Shown here: positions 8,645 to 17,422 of the stretch, one piece after another | How the letters are laid out: each line of letters begins with the position of its first letter | Position numbering within the stretch: the stretch's first letter is position 1 | Assembly: GCF_010119935.1 (NCBI RefSeq) | Contig: NZ_CP048209.1 | Span: 4,281,001 to 4,345,000, forward strand | Length of the DNA stretch: 64,000 bases | Source: Paenibacillus lycopersici | Lineage (GTDB): Bacteria > Bacillota > Bacilli > Paenibacillales > Paenibacillaceae | Direction of reading: 5' to 3' | Position numbers and translations under genes: made by a program | The notes under the pieces: model-generated | What the model saw: only the letters and a program-made list of their open reading frames with translations | What the model was told of the DNA's origin: nothing | The model's database searches: none

Positions 8645-8908
8645 CTAGATGCTGTAATAGCGGGTCTTGTCGGGAACGCCTTGCGTATACTCGGTCTTGA
8701 TTTCGTTGCGGTACGAGCGTTCGATCCGCTTCACGTAAGGCAGCCGTCCCATGTTGCGCACGATCTCCTCCGCCCGATCCGCATTCATATACATGACGAC
8801 ATAATGCATTTTACGGGACATGTAATGCACCGTGCCGTATTTCTCTAACGAACGGGCAGCCTTAAGATCGCTGACCCATACGATATAACCTAAGCGTTCC
8901 GAAAACAT
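8645..8908 (-). CDS. ylbG: YlbG family protein (DUF2129)
   Basis: An 87-residue cytosolic protein starting MFSERLGYIVWVSDLKAAR, with the Tyr-Val-x-Met-Tyr-x-Asn pattern typical of the small DUF2129 family. The function is not established. In B. subtilis ylbG follows ylbF (ricF), and the same order is seen here with a 21-bp gap, so the two are surely co-transcribed. The gene is followed at once by a terminator, making it the last gene of the unit. No catalytic motif is visible. The family call is firm. Confidence 0.9.
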   Translation of the reverse strand: MFSERLGYIVWVSDLKAARSLEKYGTVHYMSRKMHYVVMYMNADRAEEIVRNMGRLPYVKRIERSYRNEIKTEYTQGVPDKTRYYSI

Positions 8909-8929
8909 GAAAGCTCCCGTCTCCTCTCT

Positions 8930-9457
8930 CTAACCGCAGCCGCCGCTTCCGCAGCTGCAGGAGCCGCCGCCTCCGCAGCCGCCTCCTTTGGGCAGCGGAT
9001 CGTTGCTTGGCACCTTGATCGTCTCCGATACGGCGCCGGCGATTTCCGTCGCGATGGCGAGCAGCAGATCGTCGACCGCCTGCTCCGCCGCTTTGAACCG
9101 GCTGACGCACTCGATCCCGTTCAACTGCGCTTCGACTTCTTTCACCTTGTCTTTCGCCGCATGATAATCCGGATGAAACCGGCCGAACCGTTCGCAATCC
9201 GCGAACAGCTCTTTCGCCTTGGCGAATTTCTTCACGAGCTCGCGAACTTGCTCATGCTCGTCGACAACGGTTTTCCAATATGCGTATTCGGCGACTTCCG
9301 CCGACTGATTCACTAAATCGCCAATGTCGTAGGCGCGTAACAACAGTTGACCCATATCGAGCGAAGTTGAATCGCCGGACTCGAAGGAATCGAAAGATTC
9401 GTAGAGCGGCAAATCCAATTCATGCGCTGCGGGGTCCGATAACGGCAATGTTTCCAT
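8930..9457 (-). CDS. ricF: RicF/YlbF, regulator of RNase Y-dependent processing
   Basis: A 175-residue YlbF-family protein. The helical YlbF domain runs about 30-140, with LLLRAYDIGDLVNQSAEVAEY and the paired helices FAKAKELFADCERFG and DYHAAKDKVKEVEAQLNGIE. A flexible tail is rich in Gly and Cys (GGGCGGGGSCSCGSGGCG). In B. subtilis RicA-RicF-RicT form the Y-complex that guides RNase Y mRNA cleavage, affects sporulation and competence, and carries [4Fe-4S] clusters; the Cys-rich tail fits a cluster ligand role. The ATG at 9457 was chosen because GAGGGGG lies 9 bp upstream; an upstream ATG would add 20 unlikely residues. Confidence 0.9.
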   Translation of the reverse strand: METLPLSDPAAHELDLPLYESFDSFESGDSTSLDMGQLLLRAYDIGDLVNQSAEVAEYAYWKTVVDEHEQVRELVKKFAKAKELFADCERFGRFHPDYHAAKDKVKEVEAQLNGIECVSRFKAAEQAVDDLLLAIATEIAGAVSETIKVPSNDPLPKGGGCGGGGSCSCGSGGCG

Positions 9458-9557
9458 TAGTTCCGCCCCCTCTATATCAATAGGCTCTTCTGCCTTAAAC
9501 GTATCATACCATACCATGATCGTAAATAGGTAGAGCAGCCTGCGATTTTGAGAACGT

Positions 9558-11468
9558 TTACCCGCCGAACGGCATCGGCAGCAGGAGCATCATTTCGTCC
9601 CACATCGCCGGATACAGCTTCACCTGCGTCAATTGCTCTTCCCGGAATCGATGCCGGTCGTCGTCGTAGCGCAGCCGACTATAGCCGGATACGGCCCATC
9701 CGCCGTCCTCGTCGATGATGCGCTCGGGGATGAAATGCGTTACGGCTCCCGCGCAGTTTAGTTTGACCGCCGTCCGCCATCGCAATGCTTGTTCCATTAA
9801 CTCCCGCCTCGTCGACAGATGGTACGCCCGAAACTGCTTCAGCCACATGGACGGGACGTCGTCGATGCCGGCGAACAATTGCCTGGGCGTCGTCCGCTCT
9901 TGAATCAGTTCGTACAAGCCGTCTTCGGCTTGCGCGAATAACGTGTTCGCGCAAGTCGGAACAGCCGCAGCTTCACTCGTTTCATCCCGCCTCGTGCCGC
10001 CGTTCTCCCCGCTCCGTCCCTCCATGCCGAGCACGATCATGGCGCGTACGGTATCCGGCAGGCGTTCCTGCGTAAGCTCCTCCAGAAAGGCTGTCAGCGA
10101 TTCCCGCGTATGCCCCGCCCGTGCCGCGCGCTTGCAGCTGTCGGGCCGGATGCGGTAAACGGTCGTAATATCGGTCCGGCGGCGTTCGGCGGCCGTTTCA
10201 AGCTGCCATCTGACGGCGTAGGCGCAATGCTCATCGACGTACAAATCGCCGTCCGGCGTTAGCTGCACGCCGCTTCGGGCGAACCGCCCCGAATCGCCGC
10301 CGGCCGGGCTTTCCGCCTGTCGGCGGAATGGCGCCGGTTCGATCAGCCATCGAATGACCGTCGAACCCGTGCCGTCTACGCCCCTTTCGAGCCAGCCCAT
10401 CTGTATGAACAGCCGGCACCAGTCATCGATCATGGAAGGCCGAGGTTTGGCAAGCAAGCGCCGGCATGCCGCCGCAGCGGCCTCGACCTCAGCCGCGCGG
10501 TACCATACGCCCGGAGCGAGCGAACATAACGCAGCCGCCCCTGCAGCGGCCGCAGCATGACGGGCGCAGGCCGCCGCCAGCACCTGGCGCAGCAGCGACG
10601 CTTCCCTTTCGGCCGGGGACGCATGCAGCCAGCCCTGCCATGCCGCATCGTCCCGTACCAGGCTGCCGTTCGCTTCGCGAAGCCATCCGGAGGCAAACGC
10701 CGTCTCCAGCACGAACAGCAGCGCGGGCGGATAGACTGCGTCCGCCATGCCGTTCGGTCCGGCCGATGCATCCGGCGACTGGATAAGCGCCGACAGCGCC
10801 GCGTCTTCGACGAACAACTGCCCGGCGCCTCTCGCGATCGTCTTCTTCGTTAATACCCGCTTCGCGGTCAGCTTCAATCCGGCATCGGCCATATGCGCCA
10901 TCGCGTGCAGCAGCTGCAGGCTGAACGGAGGAGCGTAGCCATCGCCTTCGACGGCATCGATGCCGCGGGGGTCAATTTCAACCGGCGGCAGGCCTTGCTG
11001 CCGGCGATCCGAACCGCGGCGCGCCGTTCGGATCGCCTCATGCCACGGCAGCAGGCTGTCCAGCGGCAGCACGAACAGCTTCTCGCCCCAGCCCCGCCGC
11101 ACCGTGAAGACGATGCCGGCTTCGCCGAGCCGATGCAAGCCAAGGCGCAATGCGGCGCCGGCGATTCCGGGCCTGGCGGCCTGCAGCAGCTGCTCCTCGG
11201 TGAACGGGCTCGTCCCGAAGGCGGCGGCGATCAGTTCAAGCGCAAGCGCGGCCTCTTCGGCCATGAGTGGCCAGACGGCCGCCGTACATCCGGGATCCAG
11301 CAGCGTCTCCGGCCACGTTACGGGATGGCATTCGCGCCATAGGGCATGGCTTCGCAGCCGGTCGGCTTGTTCGGCCGTCAGACGGGCCGCGATTTGACCC
11401 GCGCTCATCGGATGCGCATTCGCTTGGCCCGCGTTTACTTGGCCCGCATTCATTTGGCCCGCATTCAC
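9558..11468 (-). CDS. Helicase-associated protein with XPB-type accessory domain (partner of XPB)
   Basis: About 636 residues, starting at the GTG at 11468 that overlaps the XPB stop codon (GTGA). GAGGGG lies 7 bp upstream. Repeated pentapeptides (VNAGQ MNAGQ VNAGQ ANAHP MSAGQ) open the protein. A long Ala/Leu-rich helical region follows. Near 420-510 a segment with TPDGDLYVDE, TTVYRIRPDS and AARAGHTRESLTAFLEELTQERLP fits the Helicase_C_3 (XPB/Ssl2-like) domain, which the neighbouring helicase also has at its own N-terminus. There is no Walker A motif, so it is not itself an ATPase. Its role is probably to partner or load the XPB helicase; that is inference from operon structure and the shared domain. 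Confidence 0.8.
   Translation of the reverse strand: MNAGQMNAGQVNAGQANAHPMSAGQIAARLTAEQADRLRSHALWRECHPVTWPETLLDPGCTAAVWPLMAEEAALALELIAAAFGTSPFTEEQLLQAARPGIAGAALRLGLHRLGEAGIVFTVRRGWGEKLFVLPLDSLLPWHEAIRTARRGSDRRQQGLPPVEIDPRGIDAVEGDGYAPPFSLQLLHAMAHMADAGLKLTAKRVLTKKTIARGAGQLFVEDAALSALIQSPDASAGPNGMADAVYPPALLFVLETAFASGWLREANGSLVRDDAAWQGWLHASPAEREASLLRQVLAAACARHAAAAAGAAALCSLAPGVWYRAAEVEAAAAACRRLLAKPRPSMIDDWCRLFIQMGWLERGVDGTGSTVIRWLIEPAPFRRQAESPAGGDSGRFARSGVQLTPDGDLYVDEHCAYAVRWQLETAAERRRTDITTVYRIRPDSCKRAARAGHTRESLTAFLEELTQERLPDTVRAMIVLGMEGRSGENGGTRRDETSEAAAVPTCANTLFAQAEDGLYELIQERTTPRQLFAGIDDVPSMWLKQFRAYHLSTRRELMEQALRWRTAVKLNCAGAVTHFIPERIIDEDGGWAVSGYSRLRYDDDRHRFREEQLTQVKLYPAMWDEMMLLLPMPFGG
11394..11468 (-). 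repeat. Five tandem 15-bp units at the start of the helicase partner gene
   Basis: Consecutive 15-bp units from the GTG start encode VNAGQ, MNAGQ, VNAGQ, ANAHP and MSAGQ. The first three are nearly identical at DNA level. Gain or loss of a unit keeps the frame. Two of the units begin with ATG, so internal starts are possible. Confidence 0.8.
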
Positions 11469-13189
11469 AGGGCAGCCCCTCGATTCGCCGCGTCCTCCGC
11501 CAGCAGCTTGCCGCGCAGCTCCGCCCAGTCCGCCAGCTCGTAGCGATAGCCCTGCTCGAGCAGGAACAGCTGCCGCCGGCCCGCGTAGTCCGTTTCCTTC
11601 GTCCCTTGCGTCACGACCGTATAGAACCATGCCTCGTTGTCGCCGGCCTTCGGCCTGAGAACTCGGCCGATCCGCTGCGCTTCCTCCTGCCGCGAACCGT
11701 AGCTGCCGGATACTTGAATGGCGACGGCCGCTTCAGGCAAATCGACGGCGAAATTCGCGACCTTGGAGACGACGAGCACCGGAATTTCGCCCGTCTTGAA
11801 CCGGCTGTACAGCACGGATCGTTCTTCATGGGACAGCTCGCCCGTCAATACGGGCGCATTCAGCTCGTCCCCCAGCCGGTGCAGCTGAGTCAAATATTGG
11901 CCGATGACGAGCGCCGGCTTGCCGGGATGCCGCTCCAGCAGCGCGCGGACGACCTCGGCTTTGTCGCCGTTCTCCCCGGCGATGCGGATCTTCGCCTTCT
12001 CGTCGGCGGCCACGTACGCTTCCGCTTCGCCGTGCGCGAGCGGCAGCCGAATCTCCGTGCACGTCAGCGAAGCGATCCATCTGCGCGTCTCGAGCGTCTT
12101 CCACGGCAGGTCGAACCGCTTCGGACCGATCAGCGAGAAGACATCCTGCTCCCGGCCGTCCTCCCGGACGAGCGTCGCCGTCAAGCCGAGCCTGCGGGTC
12201 GCCTGCAGATCCGCCGTCATGCGGAATACGGGCGCAGGCAGCAGATGCACCTCGTCGTAGACGATCAGCCCCCAGTTCCGTTCGCTGAACAAGCGCATAT
12301 GCGCGTACTCGTCGCTCTTCTGACGGCGGCTGGTCAAGATTTGATAGGTGGCGATGGTTACGGGCCTCACCTGCTTGGCCGAAGCGGCGTACGTGCCGAT
12401 CTGCTCTTCCCGCAGCGACGTCTTATCCAGCAGCTCCGCTTTCCACTGATTCACCGACGTCACGTTGGAGGTCAGAATGAGCGTGTCGCAGCGCATGCGG
12501 GCAAGAGCCGCAATGCCGATGATCGTCTTGCCCGCGCCGCACGGCAAGACGAGCACGCCGCTTCCTCCATCGGCCTGCCCTTCCCGATAAAATAAATTGA
12601 CCGCCCGCTCCTGATAGTCCCGCAGCCGGAACGGGCGTCCTGCGGCCGTAGTCGCGCGCAGCTCCACGTCCAGCGCCTCGCCGTGCCGGTACCCGGCTAA
12701 ATCCAGGACCGGATAACCGAGCCTGATCAGCTCCTGCTTCATGACTCCCCGGGCTTCCGGCTTCACAAGCCGCCGCCCTTCTTCTTGCGCGGGGAGCAGC
12801 GCGGAGGCGACCGACGGCTTCTCCTCCAGCATCGCCAGCAGCGATTCTTCGCCGAGCAGCAGGAGGCGTCCGTCGCTCGTATGCTGCAGCATCAGCTTCC
12901 CGTATCGGTCGCCCAGCTTGCGGATCGCGCTGACGGCCTGCAGCGGGAGCTCGTAGGAGCTGAACGCATCGAGCGCTTCGATGACGGCCTCCGGCTTCAT
13001 GCCCGCCGCCGCGGCGTTCCAGAGCGACATCGGCGTCATGCGATACGTATGGATATGGCCGGGACGTTTCGTCAGATCGGCAAAACGGTTCAACTGCTCG
13101 CGCGCCATATCCGACTGTTCATGCCTGTCGTCCAGCAGCACGGTCAAATCGGCCTGTACGCAAAGCGGGCGATTCTGTCGTTTCATCAC
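11465..13189 (-). CDS. XPB-type DNA repair helicase (superfamily 2)
   Basis: A 574-residue XPB/Ssl2 helicase. An N-terminal accessory domain (1-100; HTYRMTPMS, AGMKPEAVIEAL) precedes helicase domain 1, which has Walker A PCGAGKT (216-222) and DEVH (312-315). The XPB-specific RED motif follows (Arg342-Glu343-Asp344, in ATLVREDGREQD), and motif VI is QRIGRVLRP (505-513). The family unwinds DNA 3'-5' in repair and transcription in archaea and eukaryotes; its bacterial role is less clear. A GTG start (13189) with GGGAG 9 bp upstream is used; the next codon is an ATG that could serve instead. It overlaps the next gene by four bases (GTGA), so the two are translationally coupled. Confidence 0.93.
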   Translation of the reverse strand: MMKRQNRPLCVQADLTVLLDDRHEQSDMAREQLNRFADLTKRPGHIHTYRMTPMSLWNAAAAGMKPEAVIEALDAFSSYELPLQAVSAIRKLGDRYGKLMLQHTSDGRLLLLGEESLLAMLEEKPSVASALLPAQEEGRRLVKPEARGVMKQELIRLGYPVLDLAGYRHGEALDVELRATTAAGRPFRLRDYQERAVNLFYREGQADGGSGVLVLPCGAGKTIIGIAALARMRCDTLILTSNVTSVNQWKAELLDKTSLREEQIGTYAASAKQVRPVTIATYQILTSRRQKSDEYAHMRLFSERNWGLIVYDEVHLLPAPVFRMTADLQATRRLGLTATLVREDGREQDVFSLIGPKRFDLPWKTLETRRWIASLTCTEIRLPLAHGEAEAYVAADEKAKIRIAGENGDKAEVVRALLERHPGKPALVIGQYLTQLHRLGDELNAPVLTGELSHEERSVLYSRFKTGEIPVLVVSKVANFAVDLPEAAVAIQVSGSYGSRQEEAQRIGRVLRPKAGDNEAWFYTVVTQGTKETDYAGRRQLFLLEQGYRYELADWAELRGKLLAEDAANRGAAL

Positions 13190-13288
13190 GATTACCAGCT
13201 CCCGGTTCCAAGATAATAATTCAGTATGGTTGGAAACGGTTGAAAATATGCACCCTGCGGCAGGCCGGCCAAAACTGCCGGATAACGC

Positions 13289-13320
13289 AAAGAACCAAAC
13301 CGCGTAACGCGGTCCGGTCC
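13289..13320 (-). terminator. Probable terminator of the sugar ABC operon
   Basis: A 13-bp stem with G-U wobbles (gaaccaaaccgcg / cgcggtccggtcc, loop taa). On the minus strand it is followed by a short TTT. It lies about 57 bp past the binding-protein stop codon. The T-run is weak. Confidence 0.5.
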
Positions 13321-13376
13321 TTCGCTGCGAAGCTTGCTAGGAAGACAGATGGATGAATCCGTAGTAAATCCCGATC

Positions 13377-15083
13377 CTAGTAGCCGATGTCCGTACGTTC
13401 AGCTGCTTTTTGGCTCACGTACTCAGCCATTTCCTCCACGCCCGCTGCTTTGTACTTGTCTTGGATGTTGTGCAAAATTTTCAATGCTTCCGCATCCGAT
13501 TTTGCGAAGCAAGCTTTCTGGAACTCGTCGTTGAAGTTCAAGCTGCTCGTCTTATCGATATAGTTCTGGTATTTCGGCCAATCTCTTTCAAGGTAGGACG
13601 CGCTGACTTTGTCGATAATTTGAATCGGCATCTTGGCCGAGAAACTGGATTCCAGCTTCTCCCACTGCGTCTTCTGATCCTCCGGCGTCGGCCAGGTGAC
13701 TTCGGAAGAGAACGCGCCGATGAAGCTGCCGGAGAGGTAGTTCAGACCTTCGTCGCGTTTCACGTCCGTATTGTCGTCGAACTTCTTCTTCATGTCCGGA
13801 ATCCATTGCGGCTTGCCGTCCACCATCGTGTAGTCCGTGCCTTCAATGCCCCAATAAGCGAGCAGGCGGCCTTCGTCGCTGTTGACATAATCGATCAAGC
13901 GAAGCGCTGCGTCCGGATCTTTGATTTTGGCGCTCAGGAAGATGACCGGGAAGCCCGAACGGCCCGGCTTCTCGACTTGCGTCACGATTTTGCCGCTCTT
14001 GTTCTTCATGGGTCCAAGCAGCTCGTACTGCATTTCCGGATTCGTCTTATACAGCGTATTTTGCAATTGTCCCATCATGCTTTGCGCGCCGAATACGGCC
14101 AGCTTGCCCGTAGCGAGCTTCTCGTTCGCCGTCGTATCGGTATTGCTGAACGCTTCCGGATCGAACAGACCGTTCGAGATCAGCTTTCTCATGTACAACA
14201 GACGCGCTTCCTGATCTTTGGATTGCGTCCAGAAAATCAGCTTGCCGTCTTCTTCGCGGAAATCGGAGATATTATAATCGGACCAGCCGGACAGGAATTG
14301 GCTGTAGTCCCAGCCGTTATGCATCGTACCCGCGGGAACGACCGGTTTTCCGCTGATATCCTTGAAATTGCCATTCTTGATCTTCTCGAGCAAGTCGTAC
14401 ACTTTATCTTCCGTATCGATATCCGCAGGGTTCACGCCAAGCGCCTTCAAGATATCGCCGCGGGCGTAGAGACCGTAATTCCAGTTATGGATGCTCTCCG
14501 GAGTTCCGTCCGGCGTCTGCATCGGAATGACGTATTGCTTGCCGTTGAGGTCGGGACTGTTCATATCGAATTCGGCGAAATCCTTGGCTACGCCGGTCGT
14601 CATCAATTTCTTCACGTTCGGATATTTATCGAGATAAGGCGTCAAATCCAGCAGCTGTCCTTCCATGGCCGCCTTCTTGATGACTTGTCCTTCCCCGCTT
14701 GTCGTCGACCAGTACGGCGCGTTCACGATATCCGGAACCGTGTCGGAAGCGAAAATCGTGTTCAGTTTCTCTACTTCGCTCGTCGTAATCGATTCCAGCT
14801 TGAGCGTCACGCCGGTTTTCTCTCTTACCGCTTTGGCTACGGGGTTATTCTCCTGATCTTGCGGGAAGCCCGCTCCACCGCCGTTCCAGGCGCTCAGGAA
14901 GGATAATGTGACCGGTTTGGGCGCATCCGTTTTCTGCCCCGTGTTCGACGCGTTCGTCGAGTCGGTCGTATTGCCCGTCGTGCCCGGATCGTTGTTGTTC
15001 CCTCCGCATGCCGTCATTGTCAATGCAAGCAATGGAATCGCAACCGTCAAGCTAAGTGAACGTTTCAGCCTGGTCTTACGCAT
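13377..15083 (-). CDS. Extracellular solute-binding lipoprotein, LipO/LplA type (CUT1 importer)
   Basis: 568 residues, starting MRKTRLKRSLSL with a lipoprotein signal peptide and lipobox LTMTAC followed by GG. A Ser/Thr/Asn-rich linker then leads into a family-1 extracellular binding fold (VTLSFLSAWNGGG, with later GKLAVFGAQSMMG). The mature protein would be lipid-anchored on the outer membrane face and capture an oligosaccharide for the two permeases encoded upstream. The ATG at 15083 was chosen because AAAGGGG lies 8 bp before it; a longer reading adds 15 non-signal residues. It is the last gene of its operon, which is unusual since the binding protein often comes first. The sugar is unknown. 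Confidence 0.93.
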   Translation of the reverse strand: MRKTRLKRSLSLTVAIPLLALTMTACGGNNNDPGTTGNTTDSTNASNTGQKTDAPKPVTLSFLSAWNGGGAGFPQDQENNPVAKAVREKTGVTLKLESITTSEVEKLNTIFASDTVPDIVNAPYWSTTSGEGQVIKKAAMEGQLLDLTPYLDKYPNVKKLMTTGVAKDFAEFDMNSPDLNGKQYVIPMQTPDGTPESIHNWNYGLYARGDILKALGVNPADIDTEDKVYDLLEKIKNGNFKDISGKPVVPAGTMHNGWDYSQFLSGWSDYNISDFREEDGKLIFWTQSKDQEARLLYMRKLISNGLFDPEAFSNTDTTANEKLATGKLAVFGAQSMMGQLQNTLYKTNPEMQYELLGPMKNKSGKIVTQVEKPGRSGFPVIFLSAKIKDPDAALRLIDYVNSDEGRLLAYWGIEGTDYTMVDGKPQWIPDMKKKFDDNTDVKRDEGLNYLSGSFIGAFSSEVTWPTPEDQKTQWEKLESSFSAKMPIQIIDKVSASYLERDWPKYQNYIDKTSSLNFNDEFQKACFAKSDAEALKILHNIQDKYKAAGVEEMAEYVSQKAAERTDIGY

Positions 15084-15147
15084 TTGACAAGCCCCTTTCG
15101 TTTGCAAATTTTTATATATAAAAGGCAATGCCTCTTATACTCCTCGA

Positions 15148-16062
15148 CTACTCTTTGAGCGAACCGACAAGCACGCCCTTCACGAAGAACTTCTGCAGGA
15201 ACGGATATACGCAGATGATCGGCAGCGTGATGATAATGACGAATGTCATCCGGAGCGCTTCCGGCGTAACTCCGCGCAGCGCCACTTGGGCTTCGTTCAT
15301 GTTCTTGATGGCCGAGCCGCTGCTGGATCCGGTCATGGACTGGAAGGATGCCTCGCTGATCATTTTGTTCAGGAACGTGGCCGCGGGCTGCAAGTTCTCT
15401 TTCTGAATGAAGAACTGCCCGGTGAACCAGTCGTTCCAGATGCCTACGCCGACGAACAAGGCGATGGTAGCCAATACCGGCATCGATAGCGGAAGGATGA
15501 TTCTCCAGAATACCGACAGCTCGCTTGCGCCGTCGATTCGGGCCGATTCCGACAGGCTTCCGGGAATCCCGTCGAAGAACGTCTTCATGACGATGGCGTT
15601 GAAGAAGTCGTACAGCGCCGGCAGCACGAGCACCCAATACGTGTTCAGGATATGGATTTGCCGGTACAGGATAAAGGTCGGAATCAGACCGCCGCTGAAC
15701 AGGGTCGTAAAGAAGAAGAAGAAGACGATATACTTTCTTCCCGGCAGCCCTTTGCGCGATAGACCGTAGGCCAGCAGCGCCGTCAGCAATACGGAGCATG
15801 TCGTAACGATCAACGTCCGGGAGATGGAAATCATGAACGCGTTCAAAATGTGCGAGTTGTTAAAAGCTTTCGCGTAGTTCTGAAGGGTGGCAACCCTAGG
15901 GAAGAAGTAAATGCCGCCTTTCATGGCGTCATAGCCGTCATTTAACGATAGCGCCAGAAAATAGATAAAGGGATAGAGAGCCGTAAGGCAGAATACGATC
16001 AGCACCGCATAGTTCACTGTTGCATACATTCTATCGGCAGCCGACATTCTTCTCGCGCCCAT
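15148..16062 (-). CDS. Sugar ABC transporter permease, LplC/MalG type
   Basis: A 304-residue integral membrane protein with about six helices. It starts MGARRMSAADRMYATVNYAVL. The EAA loop (SESARIDGASELSVFWRIILPLS) is characteristic of CUT1 inner permeases and contacts the ATPase. The C-terminus, FVKGVLVGSLKE, is typical of the LplC group in Paenibacillaceae. It pairs with the LplB-type permease encoded 35 bp upstream. No ATPase gene is present; such importers normally share a general MsmX-type ATPase encoded elsewhere. Substrate specificity cannot be read from the permease. Confidence 0.93.
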   Translation of the reverse strand: MGARRMSAADRMYATVNYAVLIVFCLTALYPFIYFLALSLNDGYDAMKGGIYFFPRVATLQNYAKAFNNSHILNAFMISISRTLIVTTCSVLLTALLAYGLSRKGLPGRKYIVFFFFFTTLFSGGLIPTFILYRQIHILNTYWVLVLPALYDFFNAIVMKTFFDGIPGSLSESARIDGASELSVFWRIILPLSMPVLATIALFVGVGIWNDWFTGQFFIQKENLQPAATFLNKMISEASFQSMTGSSSGSAIKNMNEAQVALRGVTPEALRMTFVIIITLPIICVYPFLQKFFVKGVLVGSLKE

Positions 16063-16097
16063 ACCCGCACCTCCTTAGTCGATGAATTGAGTGTCGT

Positions 16098-17045
16098 TTA
16101 CCACAGCGAAACGTCGCTTACCTTCTTGGATACTTTGTTCACGATCACGATGAGGAACAGCGAGATTACCGACTTGAACAAGCCGATCGCCGTGGAATAC
16201 GCGAATTGTCCTTGCTGGAGACCCGTTTTCAATACGTAGGTGTCCAATATCTCAGAGACGCTCAAAGTCGCAGGCGTCTGCATCAGCCAAATTTGGTCGA
16301 ATCCCGCGTTCAGAATGCCGCTGAGGGAGAAAATCAACAGGATGCCGATCGTTGGCGTAAGGGTCGGCAGCGTGATTTTAAACAGCTTGCTCCAGCGGCC
16401 CGCCCCGTCCATATCCGCGGCTTCGTACAAATGCGGATCGATATTGGTCAACGCGGCCAAATAAATGATCGATCCCCATCCGATGCCCTTCCAGATATCG
16501 GACAAGACGACGAGCGGATAGAATAAGGACGGCATCCCCATGAAGAAGATCGGTTTCAACCCCATGTGTTCGCGGATGTCGTTGACAAGCCCCACGTTCG
16601 GGGAAAGGATCTTCTGCATCAGCGTCACGACAACGACCCATGACACAAAGTGAGGCAGATAGGAAATCGTTTGGAAAATCCGTTTGATTTTGCCGTGCAT
16701 CACGGCGTTAAGCATTAAGGCGAGGACCAGCGGAGCCGGAAATCCGAACAACAGTTTCAGGGCGCTGATGGACAGCGTATTGTGGAGCACGGAATAGAAG
16801 CTGGAATCGTTCAAAAACTGCTTGAAAAAGCGCAAGCCTTCCCAGGGACTGCCCAAAATACCGAGGTTGTACTTGAAATCCTTGAATGCGATCAAAATGC
16901 CGTACATCGGGTAGTAACTGAATACGAGGTACCAGATAAAAGCCGGGAGCATAAATAAGTACGCATGTCTGAAGCTCCAGACTTTCGTCCACGTTTTGCT
17001 CTTCTTCGCCGGCAAAACTTCGGTTCTTGCTTCGTTTACAACCAT
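16098..17045 (-). CDS. Sugar ABC transporter permease, LplB/MalF type
   Basis: A 315-residue membrane protein with six predicted helices. It contains the family block FSYYPMYGILIAFKDF near the N-terminus and an EAA loop, EAADMDGAGRWSKLFKITLP. The ATG at 17045 lies 11 bp after a strong AGGAGG; an in-frame GTG 12 bp upstream would overlap that site and was rejected. A cre-like sequence lies immediately before the ribosome binding site, which would place CcpA as a roadblock inside the operon. The protein forms the transmembrane pore with the downstream permease. Confidence 0.93.
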   Translation of the reverse strand: MVVNEARTEVLPAKKSKTWTKVWSFRHAYLFMLPAFIWYLVFSYYPMYGILIAFKDFKYNLGILGSPWEGLRFFKQFLNDSSFYSVLHNTLSISALKLLFGFPAPLVLALMLNAVMHGKIKRIFQTISYLPHFVSWVVVVTLMQKILSPNVGLVNDIREHMGLKPIFFMGMPSLFYPLVVLSDIWKGIGWGSIIYLAALTNIDPHLYEAADMDGAGRWSKLFKITLPTLTPTIGILLIFSLSGILNAGFDQIWLMQTPATLSVSEILDTYVLKTGLQQGQFAYSTAIGLFKSVISLFLIVIVNKVSKKVSDVSLW

Positions 17046-17066
17046 TTCCCTTTCCACCTCCTATAG

Positions 17067-17080
17067 AGTAAGCGCTTTAA
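17067..17080. promoter_or_regulatory. cre-like site inside the sugar ABC operon
   Basis: AGTAAGCGCTTTAA matches the CcpA cre consensus TGNAANCGNWNNCA at all but two consensus positions and has the core AAGCGCTT palindrome. It overlaps the stop of the small first gene and precedes the permease ribosome binding site. CcpA is encoded in this window (45118-46122). Function is inferred. Confidence 0.45.
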
Positions 17081-17373
17081 ATTCCAGCAAAGCGAGCTGA
17101 AATCGCAGCCCTGCACCGGCGGCGCGCAGCGAAAGCCATGCCCGCACCGTGTCCGCTGTCTTCTCGCAGCCAAGACAGGAACCGATTCCATACATTCCGG
17201 CCGGCGATCCGCTCACCGGCATACCGAAGCCGAATCAAGGAACCGCTTGCCGGAAATTCCGGATGCTTCTCAATAGAAAGGACTCTTACGTTTGAAGGTG
17301 GCACATCGGTTGACGCCGACCAACGTACGGATATGAAATTCCATGTTGTCGGGCTCACTTCTTCGTACGTCAT
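17077..17373 (-). CDS. Small unknown protein, first gene of the sugar ABC operon
   Basis: A 98-residue reading frame starting MTYEEVSPTTWNFISVRW. Its ATG has a textbook ribosome binding site, AGAAGGAGA, 6 bp upstream, and it begins about 43 bp after the predicted transcription start, so it is likely translated. I do not recognise the family. There is no signal peptide or membrane helix. The first two thirds look like an ordinary folded protein, while the last third is Arg/Ala-rich (AARRRCRAAISARFAGI), which suggests a frameshifted or truncated remnant of a longer gene. It could also act as a leader cistron for the importer. Confidence 0.5.
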   Translation of the reverse strand: MTYEEVSPTTWNFISVRWSASTDVPPSNVRVLSIEKHPEFPASGSLIRLRYAGERIAGRNVWNRFLSWLREDSGHGAGMAFAARRRCRAAISARFAGI

Positions 17374-17422
17374 AAGCGTCTCCTTCTACCTCAACTGCAA
17401 CCGGTCACAACGGCCTGATCCA

